DNA from: Bacillus tianshenii
Lineage (GTDB): Bacteria; Bacillota; Bacilli; Bacillales; Bacillaceae_N
NCBI GenBank assembly: GCA_020524525.2
Contig: CP129018.1
Location: forward strand, 248,001-312,000
Direction of reading: 5' to 3'
DNA length: 64,000 bases
Position numbers and translations under genes: made by a program. The notes beneath the pieces were generated by a model that ran no database searches, was not told the origin of the DNA, and saw only the letters and a program-made list of their open reading frames with translations. This document shows positions 1 through 8,823 of this stretch, piece after piece; position 1 is the first letter of the stretch; each line of letters starts with the position of its first letter.

Positions 1-1
1 A

Positions 2-409
2 TTTGCTGTTGTGGCCAACGAAGTGAGGAAGCTAGCTGAAAATACAGCTCAAAGTACAAAGCATATTGATGATTTGACGAAACGAATTCAACAGGAAATC
101 GAAGAAGCGCTTCAAGATACGCAAGGCAGTATAAAATTCGTAAATGAAGGCATTGAGATGAGTACGACAACCACGGAAAAAATTAAATACATCCAACAGG
201 TTATTGCGACTGTCCGTGGAGAAGTAGGAGACGTGCTTGACACAATTCAAGAACAAAAAACTTACAGCAAAAACGTTATGGAAGAAATTGCGACAACGCA
301 AGAATTGTTTGAAGAAATCAATACCGCGCTCATTCATCATATTGAGGATGCACAGGAAGTTGATACGAAACTGGTTAACGAAATAAATATGATTAGCAGT
401 ATGAAATAG
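2..409 (+). CDS. Methyl-accepting chemotaxis protein, C-terminal fragment
   Basis: This is the 3' end of a chemoreceptor gene that begins before the window. The open frame runs from base 2 and starts FAVVANEVRKLAE, the highly conserved tip of the cytoplasmic signalling hairpin that binds CheA and CheW. After it comes about 120 residues of heptad-rich helix without membrane segments, which is the descending arm of the coiled coil. The sensor part is missing, so the ligand cannot be inferred. A bidirectional hairpin directly follows the stop codon. Confidence 0.9.
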   Translation, partial: FAVVANEVRKLAENTAQSTKHIDDLTKRIQQEIEEALQDTQGSIKFVNEGIEMSTTTTEKIKYIQQVIATVRGEVGDVLDTIQEQKTYSKNVMEEIATTQELFEEINTALIHHIEDAQEVDTKLVNEINMISSMK

Positions 410-441
410 AAAAGGCGTGGGGAATAAACCTCACGCCTTTT
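410..441. terminator. Bidirectional intrinsic terminator
   Basis: A ten-base-pair stem (AAAAGGCGTG with CACGCCTTTT) and a 12-base loop. U-tracts lie on both strands, so it can end the chemoreceptor transcript and the convergent small-protein operon. Confidence 0.8.
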
Positions 442-448
442 CATATGT

Positions 449-664
449 TTAATGTTTTATTGAGGAAGCAGCTTGGTCAAGCTTCTGCTGTAACTCACGT
501 AATTGAGCACGTTCAGCGTTAGAAGATTGAGCAAAAGCTGATGAAAGGTTGTTTTTCGCTGTGGCTAGAGCTTGTTGTGTCTCTGCGTCAGACTGTGGTT
601 GTTGCACAGCTTGTTCAGCACGATGAACGGCTTCTTCTGCTAGTTGGAAAAGTTTATTGCTCAT
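449..664 (-). CDS. Small hypothetical protein (DUF3813-like)
   Basis: This 71-residue soluble protein is predicted to be almost wholly helical and is rich in Ala, Gln and Glu (NKLFQLAEEAVHRAEQAVQQ at the start). It has no signal peptide or membrane segment. The pattern resembles the short DUF3813-type proteins found near yitU in Bacillaceae, but that is recall and not an alignment. It starts three bases after the stop of the 50-residue gene at 668-820, and its ribosome site overlaps that gene's end, so the two are translationally coupled. Function unknown. Confidence 0.65.
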   Translation of the reverse strand: MSNKLFQLAEEAVHRAEQAVQQPQSDAETQQALATAKNNLSSAFAQSSNAERAQLRELQQKLDQAASSIKH

Positions 665-667
665 CGT

Positions 668-820
668 TTAGAGACTCCCTAATGATGTTTCATCAATTAA
701 CTTTTCTTTTCGCTGTTGTGCTTCCTCCATAGTGGAGTAGTACGGAATACGTTCATCATGTTTTTTGACAGCATCAGCGCTCTGTTGTGCAAAACGTTTT
801 GACTTATTGCGTTTGCTCAA
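668..820 (-). CDS. Small basic hypothetical protein, TTG start
   Basis: A 50-residue protein of unknown function. The TTG at 820 is chosen as start because GGGGGGAA lies at a proper distance upstream. The ATG at 853 has no ribosome site and would add an atypical N-terminus. The N-terminus is Lys/Arg rich (SKRNKSKRFAQQ) and the C-terminal half is acidic and helical. It sits between yitU and the 71-residue gene on the same strand, so the three probably form one transcription unit. Confidence 0.6.
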   Translation of the reverse strand: MSKRNKSKRFAQQSADAVKKHDERIPYYSTMEEAQQRKEKLIDETSLGSL

Positions 821-845
821 GCGAATTCCCCCCAGATAGTTAAAG

Positions 846-865
846 TGAGTCATTCATTTGACTCA
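846..865. repeat. Inverted repeat TGAGTCA-N6-TGACTCA
   Basis: A perfect seven-base inverted repeat with a six-base spacer in the 98-bp gap between yitU and the TTG-started small gene. It lacks a U-tract, so it reads more like an operator or a processing hairpin than a terminator. Confidence 0.5.
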
Positions 866-918
866 TTGTTAGTTTGTCCGTTCTGTAGAGGGACATGAAC
901 GGCAATGAATGGGAGTCC

Positions 919-1737
919 TTATTTGACTGTAAGCGACAAGGCTTCTTCAAGAAATTGGGCAATACCATCATCTTCATTTGAAGCTGTAACTGTATTACTG
1001 ACAGCTTTTAATTCATCAATCGCGTTATCCATGGCAACACCGGTACCGGCATATTCAATCATTTCTAAGTCATTATCTTCATCTCCGAACGCAATAATCC
1101 GCTCACGTGGAATATTATAATAATTAGCCACTCTTTCAACACCGACGGCTTTATGGATACCTTTTTTTACAATTTCAATAACATGCCATGGGGCAGCCCA
1201 TTTGCGGTGCTCGATGACTTCAGCATGTGCGTCTGTTAAGTGCTCACGAATCGTATTTACTTTATCAAGGTCAGGGTAAATCAGCAATGATGTCGGTTCT
1301 TCAGTTAACAATTCGTCGAGCTTCCCTGATTGGATTTCAGGGTCGCCTAGGTTGAATAAATTAATAATCGCTTCGTCATGGTAATGAAAATATACTTTAT
1401 CTAAAACTTCCGCGATAATATTTTTAATTCCGAATTCTTCGCAGGCTCGAACAATCCGTTTTGTTGTTTCCTTAGAAAGCGTTGTATGATAGTTACCCCA
1501 ATCATTATCGAGAGGGTGATGAATGTGGGCACCATTAAAGTTAACAATAGGTGTATTTAATTCAAGCTGATCATAATACATTTTACTTGCTCGGTAAGGT
1601 CTGCCTGTTGCAATCATGACAACATGCCCTTGTTTTCTCGCTTCGAAAAGAGTCTGTTTTGTCCGCTTTGAAATGAGTTTTTCATCAGTTAATAGCGTTC
1701 CGTCTAAATCTAATACGATTAAATGGCGATCTCTCAT
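919..1737 (-). CDS. yitU: HAD superfamily Cof-type phosphatase YitU
   Basis: A cytoplasmic hydrolase of the HAD IIB (Cof) group, 272 residues, which is the normal family length. Motif I is LDLDGTLLT near residue 9 with the nucleophile and acid/base aspartates. ATGRP near residue 43 fits the second motif, and GDEDNDLEMI near residue 216 supplies the Mg-binding aspartates. A C2-type cap lies between motifs II and III. Family members dephosphorylate sugar phosphates, FMN precursors or PLP; the substrate here is unknown. Its neighbours yitV and yitW support the yitU orthology. The start is ATG at 1737 and the gene points away from the following plus-strand genes. Confidence 0.9.
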   Translation of the reverse strand: MRDRHLIVLDLDGTLLTDEKLISKRTKQTLFEARKQGHVVMIATGRPYRASKMYYDQLELNTPIVNFNGAHIHHPLDNDWGNYHTTLSKETTKRIVRACEEFGIKNIIAEVLDKVYFHYHDEAIINLFNLGDPEIQSGKLDELLTEEPTSLLIYPDLDKVNTIREHLTDAHAEVIEHRKWAAPWHVIEIVKKGIHKAVGVERVANYYNIPRERIIAFGDEDNDLEMIEYAGTGVAMDNAIDELKAVSNTVTASNEDDGIAQFLEEALSLTVK

Positions 1738-1931
1738 AATTCGGTAATCAGTCCCTTCTCTAAAGTAGCTTGCTATTATGGCTATATAGGTAGCTTATTC
1801 CCATTATAAAGCAAGAATGTTATCTAAGTGTAAAGAGATGCTTGAGCAGGCGTAATTTTGTTGGGAATGTTTTAGGGAATGAAAGGGTGGGTACTTAGAT
1901 TATAAGAGGTAAAACTTAAAGGAGGAAGTTA

Positions 1932-2216
1932 ATGATGAGAAGACGTACTGTAGCAATGTTGGCAGGCGTAGGAGCAGCTACAGCAGTGACAGCTGTTATG
2001 AACAAGGACAAGCTTCAAACAGCAACATCAAAAGTAACGGACAAAATTAAAAAGCAAAATTCTGACCGTGAAGATTCTCTTCCAATTGAAAAAGCAGGAA
2101 AGTCCAGCCCTGAAGACTTAGAGAACAATAAAATGGTTTCAGAAGGTTCCCAATTCGGACCTAACTACTACCACAACTATAAATATGCAGAACAGCATGA
2201 ACAAGAAACATACTAA
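1932..2216 (+). CDS. Small membrane-anchored hypothetical protein
   Basis: A 94-residue protein with a short N-terminal hydrophobic segment (about residues 7-22, Gly/Ala rich), followed by a Lys-rich and then polar, low-complexity tail ending in a Tyr/His-rich stretch. AAAGGAGG lies six bases before the ATG. The layout suggests a single-pass or peripheral membrane anchor with a soluble tail. I do not recognise a characterised family. It is flanked by its own terminator and is probably monocistronic. Confidence 0.75.
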   Translation: MMRRRTVAMLAGVGAATAVTAVMNKDKLQTATSKVTDKIKKQNSDREDSLPIEKAGKSSPEDLENNKMVSEGSQFGPNYYHNYKYAEQHEQETY

Positions 2217-2220
2217 CTAG

Positions 2221-2248
2221 AAAAGCTCGGCAGATGTCGAGCTTTTTT
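2221..2248 (+). terminator. Intrinsic terminator
   Basis: AAAAGCTCG pairs with CGAGCTTTT around an eight-base loop and is followed by a T run, just after the 94-residue gene. Confidence 0.85.
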
Positions 2249-2377
2249 GTTACTGAAAAATTGGATTTGAATAAAATAATCGTGAAGCTAATCTGGAAAC
2301 ATAGGTTGTTCATTTTGTTTTGTCATTAAAACATGCGATAATGGAAAGCAGAACCTCTGAAAAAAGGAGATTGACTC

Positions 2378-3169
2378 ATGATCGTATTAGACAAAGAACA
2401 ACCAGCAGGTATACCGTTGCTTCATGTCGTTCAGCAAGAAAAAATGCATCAGAAGCTGCCAACTGTCATCTTTGTACACGGTTTTACAAGTGCGAAAGAG
2501 CATAATTTACATGTGGCATATTACCTTGCAGAAGCAGGTATACGCGTTCTTTTGCCTGAAGCTTTGCATCATGGTGATCGGGATGAAGGCTTGAGTGAAG
2601 AAGACTTAATGTTTTCATTCTGGAAAATAGTTATACATACCATTCATGAACTTGAAGCAATAAAGGAATACTATACGGCAAAAGAATTTATAGAAGAAGA
2701 TAAGATTGGCCTTGTTGGAACTTCAATGGGTGGTATTGTTACGCTTGGTGCGTTAACACAATATGATTGGATTCAAAGTGCTGTTTCGTTAATGGGTAAC
2801 CCTTCATATGAAAGCTTTTCTCGTTGGCAAATGGACGGTATTAAGAAAAGCGGGGCACCAGTGCCGTTAGATGAAACAGAAATTGAAAAGCAAATTGCTA
2901 GCTTGAAGCCTTACGATCTTTCTGCTCAGTTGGAGAAGGCGTGTGACGTTCCGCTGCTTTTCTGGCACGGAAAGCTCGATCAAGTAGTTCCATTTGAGCA
3001 TGCAAATGATTTTTATTATAATCTCCGTTCTGCTTATCCAGACGCAATAACAGAATTTATCGAAGATGAGAAAGCTGGACATAAAGTGTCACGTGAAGGG
3101 GTATTGGCAACTGTAGAATGGTTTGAAAAACATTTAATGAATCAAAAAGTTACCGAGAAGCAATCGTGA
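2378..3169 (+). CDS. yitV: Alpha/beta hydrolase YitV
   Basis: A 263-residue alpha/beta-hydrolase, probably an esterase or peptidase-like S9 relative. It has an oxyanion-loop motif VIFVHGFTSAKEHN near residue 30 and the nucleophile elbow GTSMGG with Ser116. A likely catalytic Asp is in WHGKLDQVVP and the His in the AGHKVS segment near the C-terminus. No signal peptide is present, so it is cytoplasmic. AAAAAAGGAG precedes the ATG. It lies 71 bp before yitW, as in the B. subtilis yitUVW neighbourhood. The natural substrate is unknown. Confidence 0.88.
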   Translation: MIVLDKEQPAGIPLLHVVQQEKMHQKLPTVIFVHGFTSAKEHNLHVAYYLAEAGIRVLLPEALHHGDRDEGLSEEDLMFSFWKIVIHTIHELEAIKEYYTAKEFIEEDKIGLVGTSMGGIVTLGALTQYDWIQSAVSLMGNPSYESFSRWQMDGIKKSGAPVPLDETEIEKQIASLKPYDLSAQLEKACDVPLLFWHGKLDQVVPFEHANDFYYNLRSAYPDAITEFIEDEKAGHKVSREGVLATVEWFEKHLMNQKVTEKQS

Positions 3170-3240
3170 TGATTTTAAAAATTGCGCTGTTTCGTCTATA
3201 ATGAAACTAACACCGTAACAGTGGAAAGGAGTTTTGTACA

Positions 3241-3552
3241 ATGGATAAAGCAATGGAAGAAAGCTTAATGGGTGCATTAGAGAACGTAATTGACCCTGAA
3301 TTGGGTGTGGATATTGTAAATCTTGGTCTTGTATACGGGGTAGATTTGGATGATGAAGGTGTCGCAGAGGTAACAATGACGCTGACAGCAATGGGCTGCC
3401 CGCTAGCAGGCCAAATCGAAAGCGAAGTACACCGTGCGCTTGCTGACTTGCCTGAAGTAAAGGATACAAAAGTAAATATCGTTTGGAACCCGCCTTGGAC
3501 AAAAGACAAAATGTCTCGTTATGCAAAAATTGCACTTGGCGTTGCAGATTAA
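3241..3552 (+). CDS. yitW: MIP18/DUF59 iron-sulfur assembly factor YitW
   Basis: A 103-residue MIP18-family (DUF59) protein related to SufT and PaaD, implicated in Fe-S cluster maturation. The diagnostic features are IDPELGVDIVNLGLVY near residue 16 and TAMGCPLAGQIE, which contains the conserved Cys. GGAAAGGAG lies before the ATG. A strong bidirectional hairpin follows. Length and motifs match the family; the target apoproteins are not known from this context. Confidence 0.92.
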   Translation: MDKAMEESLMGALENVIDPELGVDIVNLGLVYGVDLDDEGVAEVTMTLTAMGCPLAGQIESEVHRALADLPEVKDTKVNIVWNPPWTKDKMSRYAKIALGVAD

Positions 3553-3556
3553 TTGT

Positions 3557-3599
3557 AAAAAAGGTGAGCCCTTCATGGATGTGAGGGCTCACCTTTTTT
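3557..3599. terminator. Strong bidirectional terminator
   Basis: A sixteen-base-pair stem (AAAAAAGGTGAGCCCT with its complement) between the convergent yitW and response-regulator genes, with U-tracts on both strands. It overlaps the response-regulator stop codon. Confidence 0.9.
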
Positions 3600-4989
3600 A
3601 TATGAACTGTGAGAGGTCGATATCATGTTTTTTTACTTTATATAATAAGCTCTGGCGTGATATACCGAGGAGTTCTGCTGCTTGTGCTTGGTTTCCATTT
3701 GAATAAGTAAGGGAATCCTCGATTACTTTTTTCTCCACGCTATTTAAATGAATAGGTAATGAAAAATCTTCTTCTGTAATTTGCTCATATTCAAATGTAG
3801 AGGTGTCTTCTTCACCTGTATAAGAGGTGATTTCTTCGGGAAAATCTTCAAGTTGAAGGTTTTCTGTAGCACTTAAGGCAGTAGCACGTGCTAAAGCATT
3901 TTGAAGCTCTCGAATGTTTCCTGGCCACTCATAACGAATAAGTTCTTTTCGTAAGTCTTCTGAAATCGTATAGTGTCGCTGATGCTCGGTTTCATGCTGT
4001 TGAAGAAACTGACCAATGATATCTGGTAAATCTTCTTTTCTTTCTCGTAATGGAGGAAGCTCAATTCGAACAATATTTAGTCGATAATATAAATCCTCTC
4101 GAAACTCTCCATTCTGTACCATTTCCCACAAGTTTCGATTCGTAGCGGCAATAAGGCGAATATCAACAGACCGTTCCGCAGTACTACCCAGAGGTGTGAA
4201 TGTTTTATCTTGGGTAAACTGAAGAAGTTTTGCTTGCAGGTCAAGCGGGATTTCGCCAATTTCATCTAAAAACAGCGTCCCGTCATCAGCAGCTGCACAT
4301 TTTCCTTTTTGTGCTTGTAACGCGCCTGTGAACGCGCCTTTTTCGTAACCAAATAGTTCGCTTTCAAGTAAGTGGGCTGGAATGGCGGCACAATTTACTT
4401 TAATAAATGGTTTATTATGACGGTTGCTTTCAAGATGAATGGCGTTAGCACAACGGGATTTCCCAGTTCCGCTTTCACCTTGTAAGAGAACGGTCACATC
4501 TTGAGGTGCAACTCGCTCAATCATCTTAAAGACATTTTTCATTTCTTCACTTTTTCCTATCATTCCATGCAGGTTATGGGTTTGCTCAACTTGGGTAGAG
4601 GTGTCTTCTGAAGCTTGGTGGTTTTGTCTCCACTCAAATGTTCGCTGCATGACTTGACGTAATTCATCTGCTTTGATTGGTTTTGTTAAATAATCAAATG
4701 CACCTAGCTTCATTGCATGCACAGCATCTTCAATATCTCCATAAGCTGTGCAAAGGATAAATGTAGTCTTCGGATAATCTTCTTTCCATTTCTTCAACAG
4801 CTTCAAGCCTGTCGTATCTGGGAGCATAATATCTAACAATGCAACATGAACAGGCTGGGTACTTATTAGCTTCTCAGCCTGTTCACCTGTTGCAGCTTCG
4901 TATACCACATATCCTTCTTTCTTAAGTGTTCGGGCTGTTAAACGCCGAAATTTATCGTTATCTTCTACAAACAAGATCGTCTGTTCCAT
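3598..4989 (-). CDS. NtrC-family sigma-54 activator response regulator
   Basis: A 463-residue three-domain activator. The receiver (1-120) has Asp53 as the phospho-acceptor in LLDIMLPD and Lys103 in LTKPI. The sigma-54-interacting AAA+ domain (about 140-380) has Walker A GESGTGKS at 171-178, the sigma-54 contact loop GAFTGA at 218-223 and Walker B GTLFLDE at 237-243. The C-terminus is a Fis-type helix-turn-helix (about 415-463, AAELLGISRQSLLYKVKK). It therefore needs RpoN/SigL. It starts two bases after the kinase gene, with GGAG upstream. The only consensus sigma-54 promoter seen in the window precedes the nearby ABC operon (12287-12303), which is its probable target. The target is inferred; the family is certain. 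Confidence 0.95.
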   Translation of the reverse strand: MEQTILFVEDNDKFRRLTARTLKKEGYVVYEAATGEQAEKLISTQPVHVALLDIMLPDTTGLKLLKKWKEDYPKTTFILCTAYGDIEDAVHAMKLGAFDYLTKPIKADELRQVMQRTFEWRQNHQASEDTSTQVEQTHNLHGMIGKSEEMKNVFKMIERVAPQDVTVLLQGESGTGKSRCANAIHLESNRHNKPFIKVNCAAIPAHLLESELFGYEKGAFTGALQAQKGKCAAADDGTLFLDEIGEIPLDLQAKLLQFTQDKTFTPLGSTAERSVDIRLIAATNRNLWEMVQNGEFREDLYYRLNIVRIELPPLRERKEDLPDIIGQFLQQHETEHQRHYTISEDLRKELIRYEWPGNIRELQNALARATALSATENLQLEDFPEEITSYTGEEDTSTFEYEQITEEDFSLPIHLNSVEKKVIEDSLTYSNGNQAQAAELLGISRQSLLYKVKKHDIDLSQFI

Positions 4990-4991
4990 GT

Positions 4992-7127
4992 TCAGTGCTC
5001 CTTATTTTCTAATTTTGGTAAGTAAACGGTAAACGTTGTACCTTGATTCGGGGCACTTTCAACTTCGATATGGCCGTTATGAGCTGAAATCATCTCATGC
5101 GTAATCCATAAGCCTAATCCCGTACCTTCTTGTTTCGTGGAATAAAATGGGTTGAATATTCGTTCGATTTTCGTTTCTTCCATTCCGACTCCATTATCCT
5201 CGAAGCAGCATTCAAACATGCCGTCATTTTCAGTCAAGGAAATGATAAGCCGCTTGTCTTCCTTGGAGGCTTCAATGCTATTTAAAATGATATTCAAGAA
5301 ACTTTGGATCAATTGATTCCGATCGCCAATCATCATACAAGGCTTGCTTGGCAAATTGGCTTCAACTTTCATATTATTTCGTTTAAATTGATGTGAAAGA
5401 AGCTGAAGCAGTTCCTTTAAGACTTGCGTTAAATTAATTTCTTGTTCAGCCTTTGAACGTGAGCGGCTGAAACGTAGAAACCTTCGAACAATATCATCAA
5501 GCCGTTTTATTTCGTCTTGGATATCTGTAATTGTTTCTTCAAAAAGCTCAGTTGACTCTTCACTTAAGTTATACTCTTGCTTCAATTCGTTCAGTTCACT
5601 TTCAACGACATCGCTTGCCATTTGGATTGTACCAAGCGGGTTCTTAATTTCATGAGCAAGTCCTGCAGTCATTTGTCCAATTGCTCGCAGCTGTTCAGAG
5701 CGCTGTAAGTGTTTCTTTAGCTGCTTAACCCTTGTGATATCCCAAAATGTTGTAACAACTCCGATAATTTGCTCGTTTTCATCGAGTAGCGGTGAGCTCG
5801 AGCGTTTCATCGTTACTTTCTTCTTACTAAGAGCGGTATAGGTATATTCATCTTCAAGACCTTCGTATCGATTAGATGCTTCTTTACAGGTTATTAAATG
5901 TTTTTTCAATGGTAACGGTAGGTGGTGGATTGGCTTATCAATAATTTCTTCTTTCTTCATACCAAGCAAGTCTGCACCTGATTTATTAATAGAAGTCACA
6001 TTTCCATCCGTATTCATCGTAATAACACCGAAGGGAAAGGATTCTAAAATATGTTGAAGGTGTTCTTCTTTCGCCTTTAAGCTTTTCGCCATGTAATGCA
6101 TCGTATTTTCTAATGTTTTTAGTTCATCTTTTTCCCTTAGAATGGCCAGCTGCCATTTCTCTCCGAGAGCGTAACTAGATGCTTGTTGTGTTAATTGCTT
6201 AATTGGTTTTGAAATGATTTTCGTTCCGATAAATAAAAATAAAATGCCAAGTGCAAAGATAGCTAACCAACCAATTGTTAAAACACGAGTTAATGTATAG
6301 ACAGGTGAATTCGCTTCACTTTTTGGTTGAACTGTAATTGCAGTGAAAGGAAAGTGGTCAACTGGGAAATGGGCAATGAGTGCTTCCTCATTCAAAAAGC
6401 TACCATAGAAGACACCTTTCTTTTCTAAATAGATATCCTGATAGAATGATAAGCTCTGCAAATTCTTGCCGATTGTCTCTTTAGAAGTTGTATCCATTAA
6501 TACGGTTCCTTGTGTATCAAGTAAAATCGTTCTTCCGTTCTCTCCGATGATATTATTTTGATAATACTTTTGTAGATCACCTGCTTTAATACGGGCAATG
6601 ACTTTTCCATGCAACGTGCTCTTATAATGTTCTTGAATCGGGATATTTAGAAGAATGAAACTACCTTTTCTCGTTTGTTGTATTTCTCCTGAAACGAAAC
6701 TGCAGCGGCACCATGACAAGTCCTCTAATTGTAATTTCATGTCTTTTGATATCGTAATTGTAGATGTTCGAATTGGAGAATAGTGCATCAGCTTGTTTTC
6801 ATTATTGAACACAAAGATATCGTAAAGAATAGGGTCTTGACTCGCCAATATATCCAAATTCTTATATAGATAAGAAAAACCTTCTGGTCGGTCGTTGAAT
6901 TTAGCTACATTTACTTTAAGGGTATTGAGTTTTTGGAGCAGGAGCTGGTCTGTTTTTGAAGCAGTCGTTTTAATGGATGCAAGTGCTTGTTTCTTTTGCT
7001 GTTCTTGTAACGTATCCTCGGATAACACAACTGCAAAGATAAATGTCACCGTTAATGGAATAAATACAAATAAAAAGCCGAATATGAGAAATCGAAGTGT
7101 GACACCTTTTGGTAGTGTGAATTTCAT
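4992..7127 (-). CDS. Sensor histidine kinase with extracellular Cache-like domain
   Basis: A 711-residue membrane kinase, partner of the downstream sigma-54 activator. TM1 is about residues 11-36 and TM2 about 281-301. The roughly 245-residue extracellular loop between them has double-Cache-like size and pattern. Then come HAMP (about 302-355), PAS (about 355-465), HisKA with GLAHEIKNPLGT (His492) and HATPase with NIILNSIEAS, DNGVGM and GTGLGLW. The architecture matches AtoS/ZraS/DctB-type kinases, which sense small extracellular ligands. The ligand is unknown; the adjacent importer suggests a solute. GAAAGGAG precedes the ATG. The gene has its own sigma-A-like promoter at 7151-7180. Confidence 0.94.
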   Translation of the reverse strand: MKFTLPKGVTLRFLIFGFLFVFIPLTVTFIFAVVLSEDTLQEQQKKQALASIKTTASKTDQLLLQKLNTLKVNVAKFNDRPEGFSYLYKNLDILASQDPILYDIFVFNNENKLMHYSPIRTSTITISKDMKLQLEDLSWCRCSFVSGEIQQTRKGSFILLNIPIQEHYKSTLHGKVIARIKAGDLQKYYQNNIIGENGRTILLDTQGTVLMDTTSKETIGKNLQSLSFYQDIYLEKKGVFYGSFLNEEALIAHFPVDHFPFTAITVQPKSEANSPVYTLTRVLTIGWLAIFALGILFLFIGTKIISKPIKQLTQQASSYALGEKWQLAILREKDELKTLENTMHYMAKSLKAKEEHLQHILESFPFGVITMNTDGNVTSINKSGADLLGMKKEEIIDKPIHHLPLPLKKHLITCKEASNRYEGLEDEYTYTALSKKKVTMKRSSSPLLDENEQIIGVVTTFWDITRVKQLKKHLQRSEQLRAIGQMTAGLAHEIKNPLGTIQMASDVVESELNELKQEYNLSEESTELFEETITDIQDEIKRLDDIVRRFLRFSRSRSKAEQEINLTQVLKELLQLLSHQFKRNNMKVEANLPSKPCMMIGDRNQLIQSFLNIILNSIEASKEDKRLIISLTENDGMFECCFEDNGVGMEETKIERIFNPFYSTKQEGTGLGLWITHEMISAHNGHIEVESAPNQGTTFTVYLPKLENKEH

Positions 7128-7150
7128 AGGAGCTCCTTTCTACCTTTCTT

Positions 7151-7180
7151 ATTATAACGAAGAAAGCAGGCTTGAGGTAA
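7151..7180 (-). promoter_or_regulatory. Sigma-A-like promoter of the two-component operon
   Basis: On the minus strand TTACCT, an 18-base spacer and TATAAT lie about 25 bp before the kinase start. A run of eight C (7181-7188) sits directly upstream of the -35 element, in the UP-element position. Confidence 0.55.
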
Positions 7181-7193
7181 GGGGGGGGCGGAT

Positions 7194-7226
7194 AACAAAA
7201 AACTCCCACAAGGTGAGAGTTTTTGT
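7194..7226 (-). terminator. Intrinsic terminator after asparagine synthetase
   Basis: ACAAAAACTC pairs with GAGTTTTTTGT around a CACCTTGTG inner hairpin, eight bases after the synthetase stop. It separates this gene from the two-component operon. Confidence 0.75.
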
Positions 7227-7233
7227 GTCGCAT

Positions 7234-8739
7234 TTATGCAGTTGCCCATCTGCCAACCGTCTTCAGAGCGGAGTCTTGTGGAAATTGCTTGCGGTAAATT
7301 TGGTAGTACAAGCATTCTTGCTTACTGCGAATCGGAACTTCAGCATTCGCCTTTACTTCATTAAACTCTGCATCTGTAATGGCTTTTTCAGCATATTCAT
7401 CCATTAGTTCCTTAGCGCCGCTTCCTTCTGAGAATTCTTCTTTCTTACGCCATAGCACATGTTCTGGTATATAACCTTCAAATGACTGTCGTAAGATTCG
7501 TTTTTCAATCGCATTTTCATTTTGAATCTTGTATTCTGCTGGAATACGAAGACCACATTCAATCATTTCTAAGTCAAGGAATGGGACGCGAAGCTCAAGA
7601 GAGTGGGCCATACTCATTCGGTCAGCACGCTGTAAGTTAATGTTATGAAGCGTATTAATAATATTTAGTAGTTCATCATTCAGTTCCTGAGTGTCCGTGA
7701 ACTTCTCCAAATAAGCGTAGCCGCTGAATAGCTCATCAGCCCCTTCTCCAGATAAAATAACTTTTACATGCTCTGCTGCAAGCTTAGAGATAAAATAGTT
7801 TGGCAGAGCGCTCCGAACGAGGGAAGGCTCATAAGACTCTAAATGATAGATGACTTTTGGAAGTGCTTCAATTAATTCTTCTTGGGTGTAGATATATTCA
7901 TGATGTTCTGTTCCGATTTCCTTTGCTACATCTCGTGCACGCTGGATATCCATCGAATCTTTTGAACCGACACAAAATGATTTTAGAGGATTGTTCCCTT
8001 TATGGTATTTAGCTGCAATGGCAGCGATTAAGCTGCTATCAAGCCCACCGCTTAAAAGTACACCAACTTCAACATCAGCTAATAAGCGTTTTCGTACAGC
8101 ACGTGTCAATGTTTGTTGGACTTCAGCTGTAATCATTTGTTCATCTGACATCCAATTTTCTTCAGCAGGGTTCTTAATTTCGTTATAACAAACGAATCCT
8201 TCTTCAGGTGTAAAATAATAACCAGCTGGAAATTCATTGACATCTTCCGTAACTAAATATAATGTTTTCAGTTCAGAAGCAAACACATAATGATCATCAG
8301 AGGTTTTTCCGTAATAGAGGGGTTTGATCCCTAATGTATCTCTAGCTGCTATGAAGGTATTTTGCTCTTCATCAGCGATAAAGAAAGCAAACATACCATC
8401 TAGAGCATGAACAGCCTCTGTGCCTTTTTCTTCATACAGCTTTAACACAACTTCGCTGTCACTTTCTCTTAAGTAAGTCGTATTCGCAGGCAATGAATCT
8501 TTCAATTGCTTATAATTATAAATTTCTCCGTTACATACAATCCATTTTGTTTTTGTTTCGTTAGGGATTGGTTGAATGCCATCTTCAACGCCGATAATAG
8601 ATAGCCGTTGATGGCCTAGATGGAAGTTTTCAAGAAGGATATCTGAACCTTCGTCAGGTCCGCGGTGTTTCATACTTTGTAGTACATCATTCATCAATTG
8701 GTTGGTAAGATCTCCGGTTGTGGCAAATATGCCGCACAT
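7234..8739 (-). CDS. asnB: Asparagine synthetase, glutamine-hydrolysing
   Basis: Makes asparagine from aspartate, ATP and glutamine. The start is set at 8739 because the family needs Cys2 at the mature N-terminus (MCGIFATTG) and GAGGTGA precedes this ATG; the ATG at 8751 would bury the nucleophile. This gives 501 residues: an N-terminal class II amidotransferase (about 1-180) and a synthetase domain with the pyrophosphate loop LLSGGLDSS near residue 230. It is shorter than B. subtilis AsnB, AsnH or AsnO (over 600) and nearer E. coli AsnB (554). It lies 84 bp downstream of the ABC importer operon on the same strand. A link to solute metabolism is possible but unproven. Confidence 0.92.
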   Translation of the reverse strand: MCGIFATTGDLTNQLMNDVLQSMKHRGPDEGSDILLENFHLGHQRLSIIGVEDGIQPIPNETKTKWIVCNGEIYNYKQLKDSLPANTTYLRESDSEVVLKLYEEKGTEAVHALDGMFAFFIADEEQNTFIAARDTLGIKPLYYGKTSDDHYVFASELKTLYLVTEDVNEFPAGYYFTPEEGFVCYNEIKNPAEENWMSDEQMITAEVQQTLTRAVRKRLLADVEVGVLLSGGLDSSLIAAIAAKYHKGNNPLKSFCVGSKDSMDIQRARDVAKEIGTEHHEYIYTQEELIEALPKVIYHLESYEPSLVRSALPNYFISKLAAEHVKVILSGEGADELFSGYAYLEKFTDTQELNDELLNIINTLHNINLQRADRMSMAHSLELRVPFLDLEMIECGLRIPAEYKIQNENAIEKRILRQSFEGYIPEHVLWRKKEEFSEGSGAKELMDEYAEKAITDAEFNEVKANAEVPIRSKQECLYYQIYRKQFPQDSALKTVGRWATA

Positions 8740-8785
8740 AGTAAACGTCACCTCATTTGTGGTTTTGAAAAAGGTATAAAAGTTA

Positions 8786-8813
8786 GGAGCCGCCCTTTAA
8801 AGGGCAGGACTCC
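8786..8813 (-). terminator. Hairpin after ABC operon, possible leaky terminator
   Basis: A GC-rich stem (GGAGCCGCCCTTT against AAAGGGCAGGACTCC, one bulge) lies between the binding-protein gene and asnB. The U-tract is weak and interrupted, so some read-through into asnB is plausible. Confidence 0.6.
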
Positions 8814-8823
8814 ATATAAGAAA

